A DNA stretch of 55,011 bases from JARYLZ01 sp964388275. Its GTDB lineage: Bacteria; Bacteroidota; Ignavibacteria; SZUA-365. Shown in pieces: positions 43,953 through 53,500 of the stretch (within the stretch, counting starts at the first letter, position 1; each line of letters begins with the position of its first letter). The position numbers were made by a program, and so were the translations under genes. The notes beneath the pieces were generated by a model. That model had not been told where the DNA came from and did no database searches. It saw only the letters and a program-made list of their open reading frames with translations. The DNA lies in NCBI GenBank assembly GCA_964388275.1, contig CAYLZD010000028.1:1-55011 (forward strand). The letters run 5' to 3'.

Positions 43953-44732
43953 TCAGTTTTGTAAGGTGAAGCGCAACACTGAAGCCCGGTCCCCGGCCGA
44001 GAGCACGGCGAAGTAGCTTCCCCTGCTCACGATGCCGGCGCCGGACGAGGAAACGTCGAAGCGCAGGCGATGCATACCGGGTTCCGCGTCGCCATCGAAG
44101 AGTACCGCGACGCAGCGGCCGGCGGCGTCGTACACCGCGAGACGGAGCCGTTCTCTCCGGGAGCTTGCAAACGTGAACGTGACGCTTTCCGCCGCCGGAT
44201 TCGGATAAATTGCTTCGAGACGGAACTCCCGCGCAGGCGCGGCGCTCAAGGGCGGTCCGACACCGACTATCACACGCCCGCCTTCGCCGTCTATCGACAG
44301 CGGAAGCTGTGCCGAGTCGTACAGCACTATGGATTCGAAGGCGAGGTCTGCGACGCCGTATTGAAGACCTTGGAAGGTCAGTGTGAATAGGTCTCCGTCT
44401 CCGCGCGCGTGTCCGGATCCCAGCACGGATTCGTCGGCGCCGGCGAGAGCGCGCACCGAATCGATCTGCCGGAAAAAGAAAGTCTGATAACCGGCGAAGA
44501 AACCGCGGGATCTGACTTCAACGCATTTGAGTATAGTGGTATCGTAATGCAGCCGTATCCCGTACGTGCGCAGGGTTTGCATGCCGGAGAGCCGCACCGT
44601 CACGGTCACGGTTTTGCCCAACGTCACAGCTTGTGTGCCCGGATGCATGGTAACAAGCGGCGCCGCGTATGCGTCCCGCGCTGCCGGCAGGATCAGAAGA
44701 CATAAAAGTGCTGTTTTCAGACTGCGTTTCAT
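43953..44732 (-). CDS. Small cohesin-like T9SS protein, copy 1
   Basis: This 259-residue protein has a signal sequence (SLKTALLCLLILPAARDAYA). A cohesin-like domain (about 25-165) includes TVTVTVRLSGMQTLRTYGIRLHYDTTILKCVEV, LAGADESVLGSG and GDGDLFTLTFQGL. A sorting domain follows (LEAIYPNPAAESVTFTFA ... VYDAAGRCVAVL). It is nearly the same length as, and clearly homologous to, the protein at 49746-50522, and it too lies directly downstream of a giant beta-helix/dockerin gene. The start is chosen for the signal peptide; upstream ATGs exist. It probably binds a dockerin-like partner (inference). Confidence 0.8.
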   Translation of the reverse strand: MKRSLKTALLCLLILPAARDAYAAPLVTMHPGTQAVTLGKTVTVTVRLSGMQTLRTYGIRLHYDTTILKCVEVRSRGFFAGYQTFFFRQIDSVRALAGADESVLGSGHARGDGDLFTLTFQGLQYGVADLAFESIVLYDSAQLPLSIDGEGGRVIVGVGPPLSAAPAREFRLEAIYPNPAAESVTFTFASSRRERLRLAVYDAAGRCVAVLFDGDAEPGMHRLRFDVSSSGAGIVSRGSYFAVLSAGDRASVLRFTLQN

Positions 44733-44762
44733 TTCGTTGTCGCTCATCCGATCCGCCCGGCG

Positions 44763-44788
44763 ACCGGCCGGCCGCGATGCCGGCCGGT
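44763..44788. terminator. Perfect 10-bp hairpin between giant gene 1 and its cohesin gene
   Basis: ACCGGCCGGC (44763-44772) pairs with GCCGGCCGGT (44779-44788) around a 6-base loop, within the 78-base spacer. There is no T-run, so it is more likely a processing, stability or partial-termination element than a full terminator. Confidence 0.55.
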
Positions 44789-44810
44789 TCACGGAACGGA
44801 CATATGGAAC

Positions 44811-47800
44811 TTATTTCAGAATGTGCATGGCCCGCTGCGCGGAGGAGGCGCCACCCGAAAGGCGGACGTAGTACACGCCGGCCGGAACGCGGACGTTGTT
44901 CCCGTCGCGGCCGTTCCACTGTATTGTGTAAAGGCCCGCGCCCATCGCGCCCGATGCCAAGGTCGCTATCCTCCGGCCGAGACCGTCGAACACGGCCAGG
45001 TCTATCTGGTCCTCTTGCGGAATCCCGAATCGGATGGAGGTCGAGCCGTCGAACGGATTCGGGAAGTTTTGCTCCAGCGAGAACAGCGAGGGAACTGCGC
45101 CGGCGGTTCGCGCGCCGATCGCGCGGTTCCTGCCGTCGCGGAGCATCGCGCCCGTCAACTCTACCCCCGTTCCGGCGCCGGCCTGCGCTCTGAAGTCTAT
45201 AAGCACAAGCTCGCCTTCGCCGCTGATGACGCCGTTCAGAGCCGCGCCGTCGATGGTGAGAGCGCCGTCCGCGTCATCCGCTTTAAGGAAGTTGCCGGCA
45301 GGCAGCAGGACGCCGGGGCGGACGCCCTCGAAGACGAGTTCCCGCGTGTCGTAGCCGATCGACAGACTGAACGCCTTGAGATCCACCGCGTTGCCTCCGA
45401 GCCGAACGGGAATCGTGAAGCGCCTGTCCGGCCCGGCGGCCATTACCCCGGTCTCAATGTTCAACGGAGCGGTCTGCACGGCCTGCTTCGGATATACGTT
45501 GCCGGCCGAGAGACCGTAACTGATGGCGAAGATCACGAGGTCCTCGAAATTGATCTTGCCGTCCGGTATGGGCAGTCCGTCCACGTAATTCGTCGTGGTG
45601 GGTCCTATGTCGTATTTGAGCCGATAGGCGGAATACGGATTTGGGGACGCTATGCCTGAGACATCGCGGAAATACGGCAGCGACCATTTGCTCAGGTCGT
45701 GCACGTCCACATAACCGTCGCCGCGGGAGCTGTCGACAGCCGCGGACGGCGTGGAAGTGTAGTGAACCACGTCGCCCAGATAGATGCGGGCCTTTCCGTC
45801 GTCGGAGAGGTCTAGCGCATAAGCCTGGTTGAGCTTGTTGCGCAGTTTGGCGTCTCCGAAGGTGATGGGAGCGGGCCACGGCGCCTTGGGCGACACGTTG
45901 ATCCTGAACAAGGAGCTCACGGCATCCGAGACGACCTCGGGATTGAAGGCGGCCGTGATCGCGGCGTGCATCTCGAGCAGCACGCTCGAGCCGCTGCCGG
46001 GCGTCCGCTGCACGAACAACTGCGTCGGATTCGCGCCCCACAGGCCGCCGAGTGTCACATCGCTTTCATAAGCTTTCCACATGGTCGTGTCGATGCTGAG
46101 GACCACGTCGGCCGCGAATATGTTGGCGCCGGTGGCCGGGCTTCCGGGTATGAGCAGCGGTATCACCTCGAGCTGATAACCGAGATAAGACCACGACCAG
46201 TCGTATGTCAGGTCACCGTTGCCCATCCACGACTGCCAGGGCTCCGTCGCTGGAGGTATCGTGGATTCGTCGTAGAGATCGTTCGGGTAACGGTCGGTCA
46301 GTATGATCGGGAGCAGCGCGCCCGGGTTGAGGATCGTGAAAGGCGTGAAGTGATTCGTTGTGAAGGTGAAGGTGTCCTCGGGACCGTGTCCCGCGGGAGC
46401 GAGATCGGCGTATGTTCCCGCCTGAGCCACCCATGCCGAGGTGGCTGTGTTGTAGTAATAGATGCTCGACGTGGCCGCCACGCCCGCGGGCAGATCGCTG
46501 AGCGTGACCGTGACGTTGAATGAGTAATTCGGCATGTCCGAAGTGATGACGAGATAAAGTCCGGGCACGGCGCCTGTCGGCGGCGCCGGAAAGCCGTAAG
46601 GCGGCGAAACGAAGCGTTTGATCGAAATGTTGCCGCCGCCGGTCGGCAGCGTGGCGAAATTCAGGTTCACAGCGCCGGCAGGCGATGTGTAATTGCCCGT
46701 GGCCGCGACCTGAAGGTCGAGGGCGTTCCAGGGATAGTAGTCGACGTTGTCCGTGACGGCGTCTCCGAGCTGGCCCGAGGGCGCCGCGTTGAGCATCTGC
46801 GGCGCCGTCGCCGCCGGATTGTCCGGCATTTCGAGCGTGCCGGTCGCGTCGGCCGGTCCGTTGTTGGAACCCCACCAGTTGCCGGTGGCGTCGGTTTCGG
46901 CGAGCGACATGTTGACAAGGCCGCCGTAAGCGGAACCGTCGCTGCCGGAATATGTTTTCACGTTTCCGGAGATGAGGTTGTTGTTGACATGCACGCCCGT
47001 TGGTCCGGTATTGCTCTTTCCGGGTTCGCCGAAACGGATTCCGCGTTCGTTGCCGCTTACCGTGCAGCCCGTGACGAGCACATCCGTTAGACTGGACGGA
47101 GAGTACGCGGCGTTATCGCCGCCGGAGCGCGCTTTCACGGCGAGACCCATTCCCTCCTTCACACCGAGGCCGTTGTCCGTTATCTCACAGTCGATGAAGT
47201 GAATCGCGCTGTAGGCGCCGTTTTTCAGGTTGATGTCGACGCCGCAGTTCCAGGTGTTGAGCGCGCAGGCGCCGCCGTTGTTTGTGCCGTTGCCGTCAAC
47301 AGTCACATTCGTGAACACGGCATCGGAGAGCTTCTCGGCGTAGAGACCTTTCAGTCCGTTTTCGTTGAAAGTGCTTCCCGAAACATCGACGCCGGATACG
47401 TTGGACGTGAGATCCGGTGGAGGCGTCGCGGCGTTCGGGTTCTTCGCGAAGTACCAGCCGTAGTGCAGCTTGTCGAAGGCGCAGTTCACAACCTCGAGAT
47501 GCGACAGGCTGAGCGACACCCACACGCGCAGCCCCACCTCGTTTTCGGTGCAACTCGTGGAGCTGCTGCCGATCACATGAACGTTGTCGAGCTTGAGGTA
47601 AGCGACATCGCTCTGCAGGTTGAAGCCCTGCACTTCCACCGGTTCGAGACGCAGGTCCTTGAACAGAACCGGCGAGGAGGCCGACAGACCCGAAGCGGCG
47701 AGGGATATTATGGGATTCGCCGTGTTCTTCCTGAGTATGGTGTTCGAGGCCTCGTCGAGGCCGCTGCCCGCGCCGATCAGGTTCAGGCGTTTGTTCCATG

Positions 47801-49655
47801 TCAGGTTTTCGACATAGGTCCCCGGAAATACATGAATGTTCACACCCACCGAAGCCGCGCTCACGGCATTCTGTATTTTCATGTAACTGGCAGTGTAATG
47901 CCCCACATAATAGTCGCCGCTGACCACGTCGGTGACCGTGGAGTTGGCGGCGCCTCCTCCGAGATTGCAGGCCAGTCCCACCGCGTTGCTCACGTCTTCG
48001 TTGTAAAACGCATACAACGGCATAGCCGAATTCAGGACCTTAAAATCGTAACCGGTGGCGATTATGTTCGTGCTCGTCAGGGTCGCCGTGTTTTCCACGT
48101 AAAACTGGTTGGCTTCTCCCAATGCGCTGTTGGCCGCGTTTATCGAGACGTTGTCGCATGCCCTGTTGAGGTAAGAAGCGCCGGAGCAATAGACTGCCGA
48201 GCCGCCCCACGAATTTCCGGCCGTGGTTATGCCGGTCATCGCCACGTTGTGACAGCCGGTCAATTGCACGCCGTTGCCGGAGATCGCATTCTTCGTCGTC
48301 AGATTCGTCAGAGTCACATCGTCGAAGCCGTGAATGTCGAAACCGGTTTTCTTGCCGCCGTCAATGGTTATGTCTTCCAGATCCAGGCCTGAAAGAACGG
48401 CCATGGGCGTCGCGTTGCTCGAAGCATGCAGCGGATATCCCGAAGTGGAAGCGCTTGCGGGGATGATCGTGAAGCGTTTCATAGTGATACCGCCGGTTTC
48501 GAGCGCCAGCCCCCAACCGCCGCCGGTATTCGACGACACATCGATTATTGTGCCGCTCTCCGACTCGCCGAGCATAGTCACCGGCTTGCTGATGTACAGC
48601 GTGGAATTGTGAGCGTATGTGCCGTTGGCGACATGCACTGTTCCTCCGGACGCCACGGCCGCGAGAGCCGAGGTGATGTTGTCGAAGGCGTTGTAGCCGT
48701 AATACCTGTCCGGGGCTACCTCCTGCAGACTGCTCGAACCGCTCCAGAGGTAATTCACCCACACTTCGCCGGGAGTCGTAAGAGTGCCTGTCACTTCTAT
48801 GCGTCCCCAGGCCAGCGAATGCGACGCCGGATCCTGGAAATTTCCGAGACCCATGTAGACGTGCGCGGCGCTCAGGTCCATGCCCGAAACCGGGAAGACG
48901 GTCGTGGCTCCGTTCGCGAATTGCCGCCAGGCTCCTGTCGCGCCGCAATTATTGATCGCATAATTGAAGGTTCCGCAGGCACAGTATCCGCATCCTTCAA
49001 TGTTTGATGCTGCGTTGTGCAAGCGCACCCACATTTCATAGGTGTAGCTGTTGGCGCCGGTCGGAAGCACGCGCAGGCGGAAATCGAAGGAATTGAGCTC
49101 AGTCGCCGTTTTCGCCGGGGCGGTAGGAAAGCGGGGATTCGGAGTCACATAACTTTCGTTGTTGTAAAACGGATCGGCCGCAGCGCCTCCGACCTTTCCA
49201 CCCGTGGATGTTCTGTACCAGTCCTGATGCCCGTAATGCCTCGTATCGTCGCTGGTAAACGGCAAACCATCCGGACCGAGAGTGCTGATCGGATTGGCAT
49301 TCCAATCATTGCCGGATGCGATCTCCTGATTGAGCATCACTGCCCATATGCTGTTCGGCGGAGGATCGATGCTTGGAATCGATATGCCGACCGTAATACC
49401 CGGTTGAGCGACACCCTTCAGCGTCCAACTGCTTGATATGTATCTCAGCAAGGACATGTCGATGTCGTAATACGTGATGTCTATCCCGCCGCTCGCATCG
49501 ACGTTGAAGACAGGGGAGTAAACTTTTCCCGTTCCGCCCCAGGCGCCGAAGGACCCCGACAAAGTGCCGCCGGACAGGGTGATGGTCGGTGTCTGCGCGT
49601 ATCCGGATGCGCTCAGGAAAGCCAACAGAGCAACAGCCGCTATTAAATTTCTCAT
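44811..49655 (-). CDS. Giant beta-helix/dockerin/cohesin T9SS surface protein 1
   Basis: This 1614-residue protein has a signal sequence (1-20), then a region of unknown fold (about 21-315). A right-handed parallel beta-helix (about 320-1000) shows many N-x-x-x-x-G-x-x-x turns and a GNWWG end motif. A roughly 150-residue domain (about 1010-1160) is shared with giant 2, and a cohesin-like domain follows. Two dockerin-like loops are visible: DSSRGDGYVDVHDLSKWSLPYF, and DIGPTTT plus IPDGKINFEDLVIFAISYG. A second cohesin-like domain precedes the sorting domain (LEQNFPNPFDGSTSI). It may bind polysaccharide and assemble with cohesin-bearing partners. It starts 90 bases after the upstream cohesin gene. 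Confidence 0.82.
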   Translation of the reverse strand: MRNLIAAVALLAFLSASGYAQTPTITLSGGTLSGSFGAWGGTGKVYSPVFNVDASGGIDITYYDIDMSLLRYISSSWTLKGVAQPGITVGISIPSIDPPPNSIWAVMLNQEIASGNDWNANPISTLGPDGLPFTSDDTRHYGHQDWYRTSTGGKVGGAAADPFYNNESYVTPNPRFPTAPAKTATELNSFDFRLRVLPTGANSYTYEMWVRLHNAASNIEGCGYCACGTFNYAINNCGATGAWRQFANGATTVFPVSGMDLSAAHVYMGLGNFQDPASHSLAWGRIEVTGTLTTPGEVWVNYLWSGSSSLQEVAPDRYYGYNAFDNITSALAAVASGGTVHVANGTYAHNSTLYISKPVTMLGESESGTIIDVSSNTGGGWGLALETGGITMKRFTIIPASASTSGYPLHASSNATPMAVLSGLDLEDITIDGGKKTGFDIHGFDDVTLTNLTTKNAISGNGVQLTGCHNVAMTGITTAGNSWGGSAVYCSGASYLNRACDNVSINAANSALGEANQFYVENTATLTSTNIIATGYDFKVLNSAMPLYAFYNEDVSNAVGLACNLGGGAANSTVTDVVSGDYYVGHYTASYMKIQNAVSAASVGVNIHVFPGTYVENLTWNKRLNLIGAGSGLDEASNTILRKNTANPIISLAASGLSASSPVLFKDLRLEPVEVQGFNLQSDVAYLKLDNVHVIGSSSTSCTENEVGLRVWVSLSLSHLEVVNCAFDKLHYGWYFAKNPNAATPPPDLTSNVSGVDVSGSTFNENGLKGLYAEKLSDAVFTNVTVDGNGTNNGGACALNTWNCGVDINLKNGAYSAIHFIDCEITDNGLGVKEGMGLAVKARSGGDNAAYSPSSLTDVLVTGCTVSGNERGIRFGEPGKSNTGPTGVHVNNNLISGNVKTYSGSDGSAYGGLVNMSLAETDATGNWWGSNNGPADATGTLEMPDNPAATAPQMLNAAPSGQLGDAVTDNVDYYPWNALDLQVAATGNYTSPAGAVNLNFATLPTGGGNISIKRFVSPPYGFPAPPTGAVPGLYLVITSDMPNYSFNVTVTLSDLPAGVAATSSIYYYNTATSAWVAQAGTYADLAPAGHGPEDTFTFTTNHFTPFTILNPGALLPIILTDRYPNDLYDESTIPPATEPWQSWMGNGDLTYDWSWSYLGYQLEVIPLLIPGSPATGANIFAADVVLSIDTTMWKAYESDVTLGGLWGANPTQLFVQRTPGSGSSVLLEMHAAITAAFNPEVVSDAVSSLFRINVSPKAPWPAPITFGDAKLRNKLNQAYALDLSDDGKARIYLGDVVHYTSTPSAAVDSSRGDGYVDVHDLSKWSLPYFRDVSGIASPNPYSAYRLKYDIGPTTTNYVDGLPIPDGKINFEDLVIFAISYGLSAGNVYPKQAVQTAPLNIETGVMAAGPDRRFTIPVRLGGNAVDLKAFSLSIGYDTRELVFEGVRPGVLLPAGNFLKADDADGALTIDGAALNGVISGEGELVLIDFRAQAGAGTGVELTGAMLRDGRNRAIGARTAGAVPSLFSLEQNFPNPFDGSTSIRFGIPQEDQIDLAVFDGLGRRIATLASGAMGAGLYTIQWNGRDGNNVRVPAGVYYVRLSGGASSAQRAMHILK

Positions 49656-49745
49656 TTCGTATTCCCTCTTGATGTAAAGATCCGGAGATATGGTATTAAG
49701 CTTTTTTCAGGACAGATGGATGTTATTCGTCCGTTGCGCCGGATT

Positions 49746-50522
49746 TCACCGGTGTTTTGATACGACGACACATCCGGCGGACGTCCGGGTGTGCGCCGAA
49801 ATCACGTATGTGCCCGGAGGCGCGGGAAGGCCGTCGGCTGTGTTCCCGTCCCAGCGCAGTTGAAGAACGCCGCGCCCGGTCTGTCCTTCGTGCAGGATGC
49901 GCACGCAGCGCCCGTCCACGGAATGAACGCGCACGCACAGCGGCTGCGAAGCCCTGTTCGCGAGCGACACGTCCAGAGAAGCGGCGAACGGATTCGGCCA
50001 GGCGGCCGGAGACAATGCGCCCCGGGCTTCCGGCACGAGATCCTCGACGCCGACTGTGAGCATCGACTCCTCGACTGCTATGGGTGATATGGTTTTGAGA
50101 GCGGAGTCGTTCGCGGAATACGCTTCGAAGCGAACGCGCGCAGTCCCTTCGCCCAGCACGCGGAACACCAGCGAAAACAAGGCCCCGTCGCCTGAAACTG
50201 CGCCCACTCCGAGTATCGACTCGTCCGCGCCCGCGATGCCGTCGGCCGAGTCGATGTCGGTAAACCAGAATGTGCTGTACTCGCCGAAGTAACGCTCCTG
50301 TTTGACAAGGCGGCAGTGGAGCACGGAGGCGTCGTATTTCACGCGTATGGTGTACGCGCGGAAGGGCGGGAAGTCCATCGCCTTGACGGCGAGACTGTAC
50401 TCCCCGCCTCTGGGCGCCGAGGCGGACGAAGGAAGCAATTGCAACCGCGGAGACTGCGCATGGGCGCAAATCGCGGCGGTGATTATCGACAGCAACGTGC
50501 TGCGGAAATACCGCGTTTTCAT
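49746..50522 (-). CDS. Small cohesin-like T9SS protein, copy 2
   Basis: This 258-residue protein has a signal sequence (STLLSIITAAICAHAQ). Its cohesin-like domain includes GGEYSLAVKAMDFPPFRAYTIRVKYDASVLHCRLV, IAGADESILGVG and SGDGALFSLVFRVL. A sorting domain follows (AAWPNPFAASLDVSLA ... VHSVDGRCVRIL). It aligns along its whole length with the protein at 43953-44732 (GADES-(V/I)-LG, GDG-x-LF). The ATG at 50522 has AAGGAG at good spacing; the frame is open 40 codons upstream into the spacer. It lies 62 bases after giant gene 2, the same arrangement as copy 1. Confidence 0.82.
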   Translation of the reverse strand: MKTRYFRSTLLSIITAAICAHAQSPRLQLLPSSASAPRGGEYSLAVKAMDFPPFRAYTIRVKYDASVLHCRLVKQERYFGEYSTFWFTDIDSADGIAGADESILGVGAVSGDGALFSLVFRVLGEGTARVRFEAYSANDSALKTISPIAVEESMLTVGVEDLVPEARGALSPAAWPNPFAASLDVSLANRASQPLCVRVHSVDGRCVRILHEGQTGRGVLQLRWDGNTADGLPAPPGTYVISAHTRTSAGCVVVSKHR

Positions 50523-50540
50523 GTCGCTCTCCTTATAGTA

Positions 50541-50576
50541 CCCGCAAGGCGCGGCCGTAAAGCCGCGCCCGGCGGG
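50541..50576. terminator. Strong hairpin between giant gene 2 and its cohesin gene
   Basis: GGCGCGGC (50548-50555) pairs with GCCGCGCC (50562-50569) around a 6-base loop. CCCGC (50541-50545) pairs with GCGGG (50572-50576) as an outer stem. No T-run follows on the minus strand. Position and loop length match the hairpin at 44763-44788, though the sequence differs. Confidence 0.55.
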
Positions 50577-50584
50577 AGAACTCA

Positions 50585-53500
50585 TCACTTCATCAGTGAC
50601 ATGGTTTTCTGTATGCTGAGGCCGCCTGAAGTCAGACGGCATATGTACTGCCCGCTCGGCAGTTCGCGGCCCGAATCGTCGCGGCCGTTCCAGACGGCGG
50701 CATGCGTGCCCGCTTCCATCGCGCCGTCGACCAGAATGGCGGCGCGCTCGCCGAGCATCGTGTACACCTCGAGGCGCACATGGCCGGACTGCGGCGTCGC
50801 GTAGAGTATGGTGGTGGACGGGTTGAACGGATTGGGATAATTCTGCTCGAGCGTCAGGGCTTCCGGCGTCAGGCCGGAGACGACATGCAGCTTGCTGTTG
50901 CGCGCGTCGCGGGCGTCACCGCCACTGACGCGCAGATCGGCAACACTTTCGAAGCGCAGAACCGCCACCGGCTCGTCTCCGAGACGGAGATCCCTGCCGG
51001 GAGTCGCAACATCGACTCGCAGTTTTCCGCAGGCGTCCAGACCGAAGGCCAGACCGCTCCCCGACTCCACTCCGAGGAAGCGACCATAGCGTCCTTCGAG
51101 ATCCACACGAAGCGCGCGCACGCCGTCGCCGTATGCATAAAGCGGTACGCGCGTCTCCCTATCCGACGTTTCCGCCGGACCAGCGCGCACCACTACCGTA
51201 TTGCGGGCGGGTTCGAGTTTCGGAAGCTCGTTCGCCGCGCTCTTGCCGTACATGATGGCGAAAATCACGAGGTCCTCGAACTCGATCATATTGTCCACGG
51301 TCGGGAGCGACCAGACGTAGGCGTCGGTTGTAGGACCTATGTCGTATTTCAGCTTGTAGTATGTCATGCCCGGAGCGTAACCCGGCACTCCGGACCAGTA
51401 CGAAAGCGACCAGGGCACGAGGTCCGCATAGTTCACGTTGCCGTCGCCGGTGGACTGGTCGTCGTCGGCGGTTGTGGCAGGCGTGCCCTTATCGTCGGCG
51501 AAATCTCCGAGATACGCCTTGACGGCGGCTTCGGTCGGAATCATGTAGACTCCCGAGGGAGCGGCTGACGGATTGTAATAGCGGAAATCAGTCGAGATCA
51601 CCGTTACGGGCGCATAGCCGGGTTTCAGCGTCTTGAACGTCAGCTTGGCGATGTAGTCGCCCGAGATGGTAGTGAAGTTGTTGTTGTCGAGCCGCGAGCA
51701 GTTGATACGCACCTTGTCGGTGCTGCCGAGAAGATTGTACATCGCCTGCGGCATATACGACTGGCCGCTGCCGAAAAGCCCATTGGGCGTTCCCGCGCTT
51801 CCGAAATCCACACCGACGAGTTCCATGTACCCGTCGTCCCACTGCACGGTCAGATCGCAGGCGCCGAATTGAGAACCTCCACCGGGAACCAGGTAGAAGG
51901 AATTCTGTTCGATTCCGCTCCAGCCCCAGTCATCCGGTTCGTAAGCGGTGGGAACGGGCGCCCAGTTCGTATTCGGATACACGATGCCGCCTTCGAACAC
52001 TGTGGGCGAACTGCTGACGTAAAGGTCGTAAGGCGTGCTCGGCGTGTTGATGAAGGTAAAAGGCGTGAAATGGTTCGTTGTGAACGCGTATGTGTCTTCC
52101 GGTCCGAATCCCGCCGGCGCCACGTCGGTGAAAACGCCCCCCACCGGCACCCAGGATGTAGTCGCCGAGTTGTAATACGCGAGTGTCGCTGTCGAGGAGA
52201 ATCCGGCAGGGAGATCGTTGAGGGTGACCGTGACGTTGAAGGAATAGTTCGCCATGTCGGAGGTCAGCACGAGATACGATCCTATCGCCGCGCCCGCGGG
52301 TGCGGCCGGGAAGCCGTAAGGCGCCGAGAGGAAGCGCTTGATGGACACTTCGCCACCGCCCGCGGGGAGTATGCTGAAATTCAGCGACACGCCGTTCGCC
52401 GGAGAAACATAGTCCGTGGCGGTTGCGGCGACGGGAATGTCCAGCGCGTTCCACGGGTAATAGTTGACGAGGTTGTCCGTAACTCCGTTCCCGGCGGTCG
52501 TCTCCGTGTTCGTCATTTCCGCGACCGTGGCAGGCAGCGCGAAGGGCATTTCCTTTGTTCCGTTCGCGTCGGCGGGACCGTCATTGCTGCCCCACCAGTT
52601 GCCTGTGGCGTCGACCATCACGCCGGCGGTATTGTAGAGACCGAGTGCCGCGCTGCCGGAAATCATGTTGTTGTTGACGGCCGCATCGACTGTGGCGCCG
52701 CTCGCTTTCCCGACCCATACACCGTATTCCCAGTCCTCGACCGTATTCTGAGCGACGGTTGCATCCAGAACATCGGTGCCGTCCGGATACAGGTCTATGC
52801 CGGTGCCGTAAGTGCCGTCACCTACAACCGTATTGCCGACCACCACATATGAAGCACTGGCTACGGGCCATATTCCTATTCCGGTGACGTAATCCGTTGT
52901 TCCGATGGTTGTCGCATCGGTGGTGATGCTGTTGCCTGATATCATTCCTCCCGTGCCGCCATGATACAGAGCAACCTGGCAATCTGTGATTTCACTGTTA
53001 TTGACGTCCACGGCTCCAGCGTCGTAAATCAGTATTCCGCATGCACACCAGTCACTCGATGGTGTCGTATGATATGCGATTCCCGATATGATGTTGCCGT
53101 CGAGTTCGCCTACGGCGCCCGTCCCAACCTGTATGCCGTTCTGTGCTGTGACGCTTGTCCCGCCGACTCCGGTTACGGTGCAGCCAGATACGGAAACAGT
53201 GAGATCCTGTCCGATCAAAACCATTCCGTTTTTCTGAAAGCCGGTGATGACACAGCCGTCAATCATAAGATTACGCGAGGTCGAGTTGTCGGCATAAGCA
53301 TAAACGGCCACGCCGTGCTGAGCCCCGCTGAAAGGCGTGTCTTTGATGTCGATCACATTGCAATCGCTGACTCCGCCTCCCGCATTTCGGTATGCGACGC
53401 CGATAAACCTGAAATTCGCGTTTCCCTTGCTTGCGCCATCCACAGTCAGGTCCTCGATTTTCACCTCGGCTGCGTCGTGGACATATATAATTGCGCGGTT

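Noticed and set aside
47199..48392. A 397-codon plus-strand frame opposite the giant 1 beta-helix.
   Set aside because: There is no start context or domain; the beta-helix reading is consistent across the whole gene.
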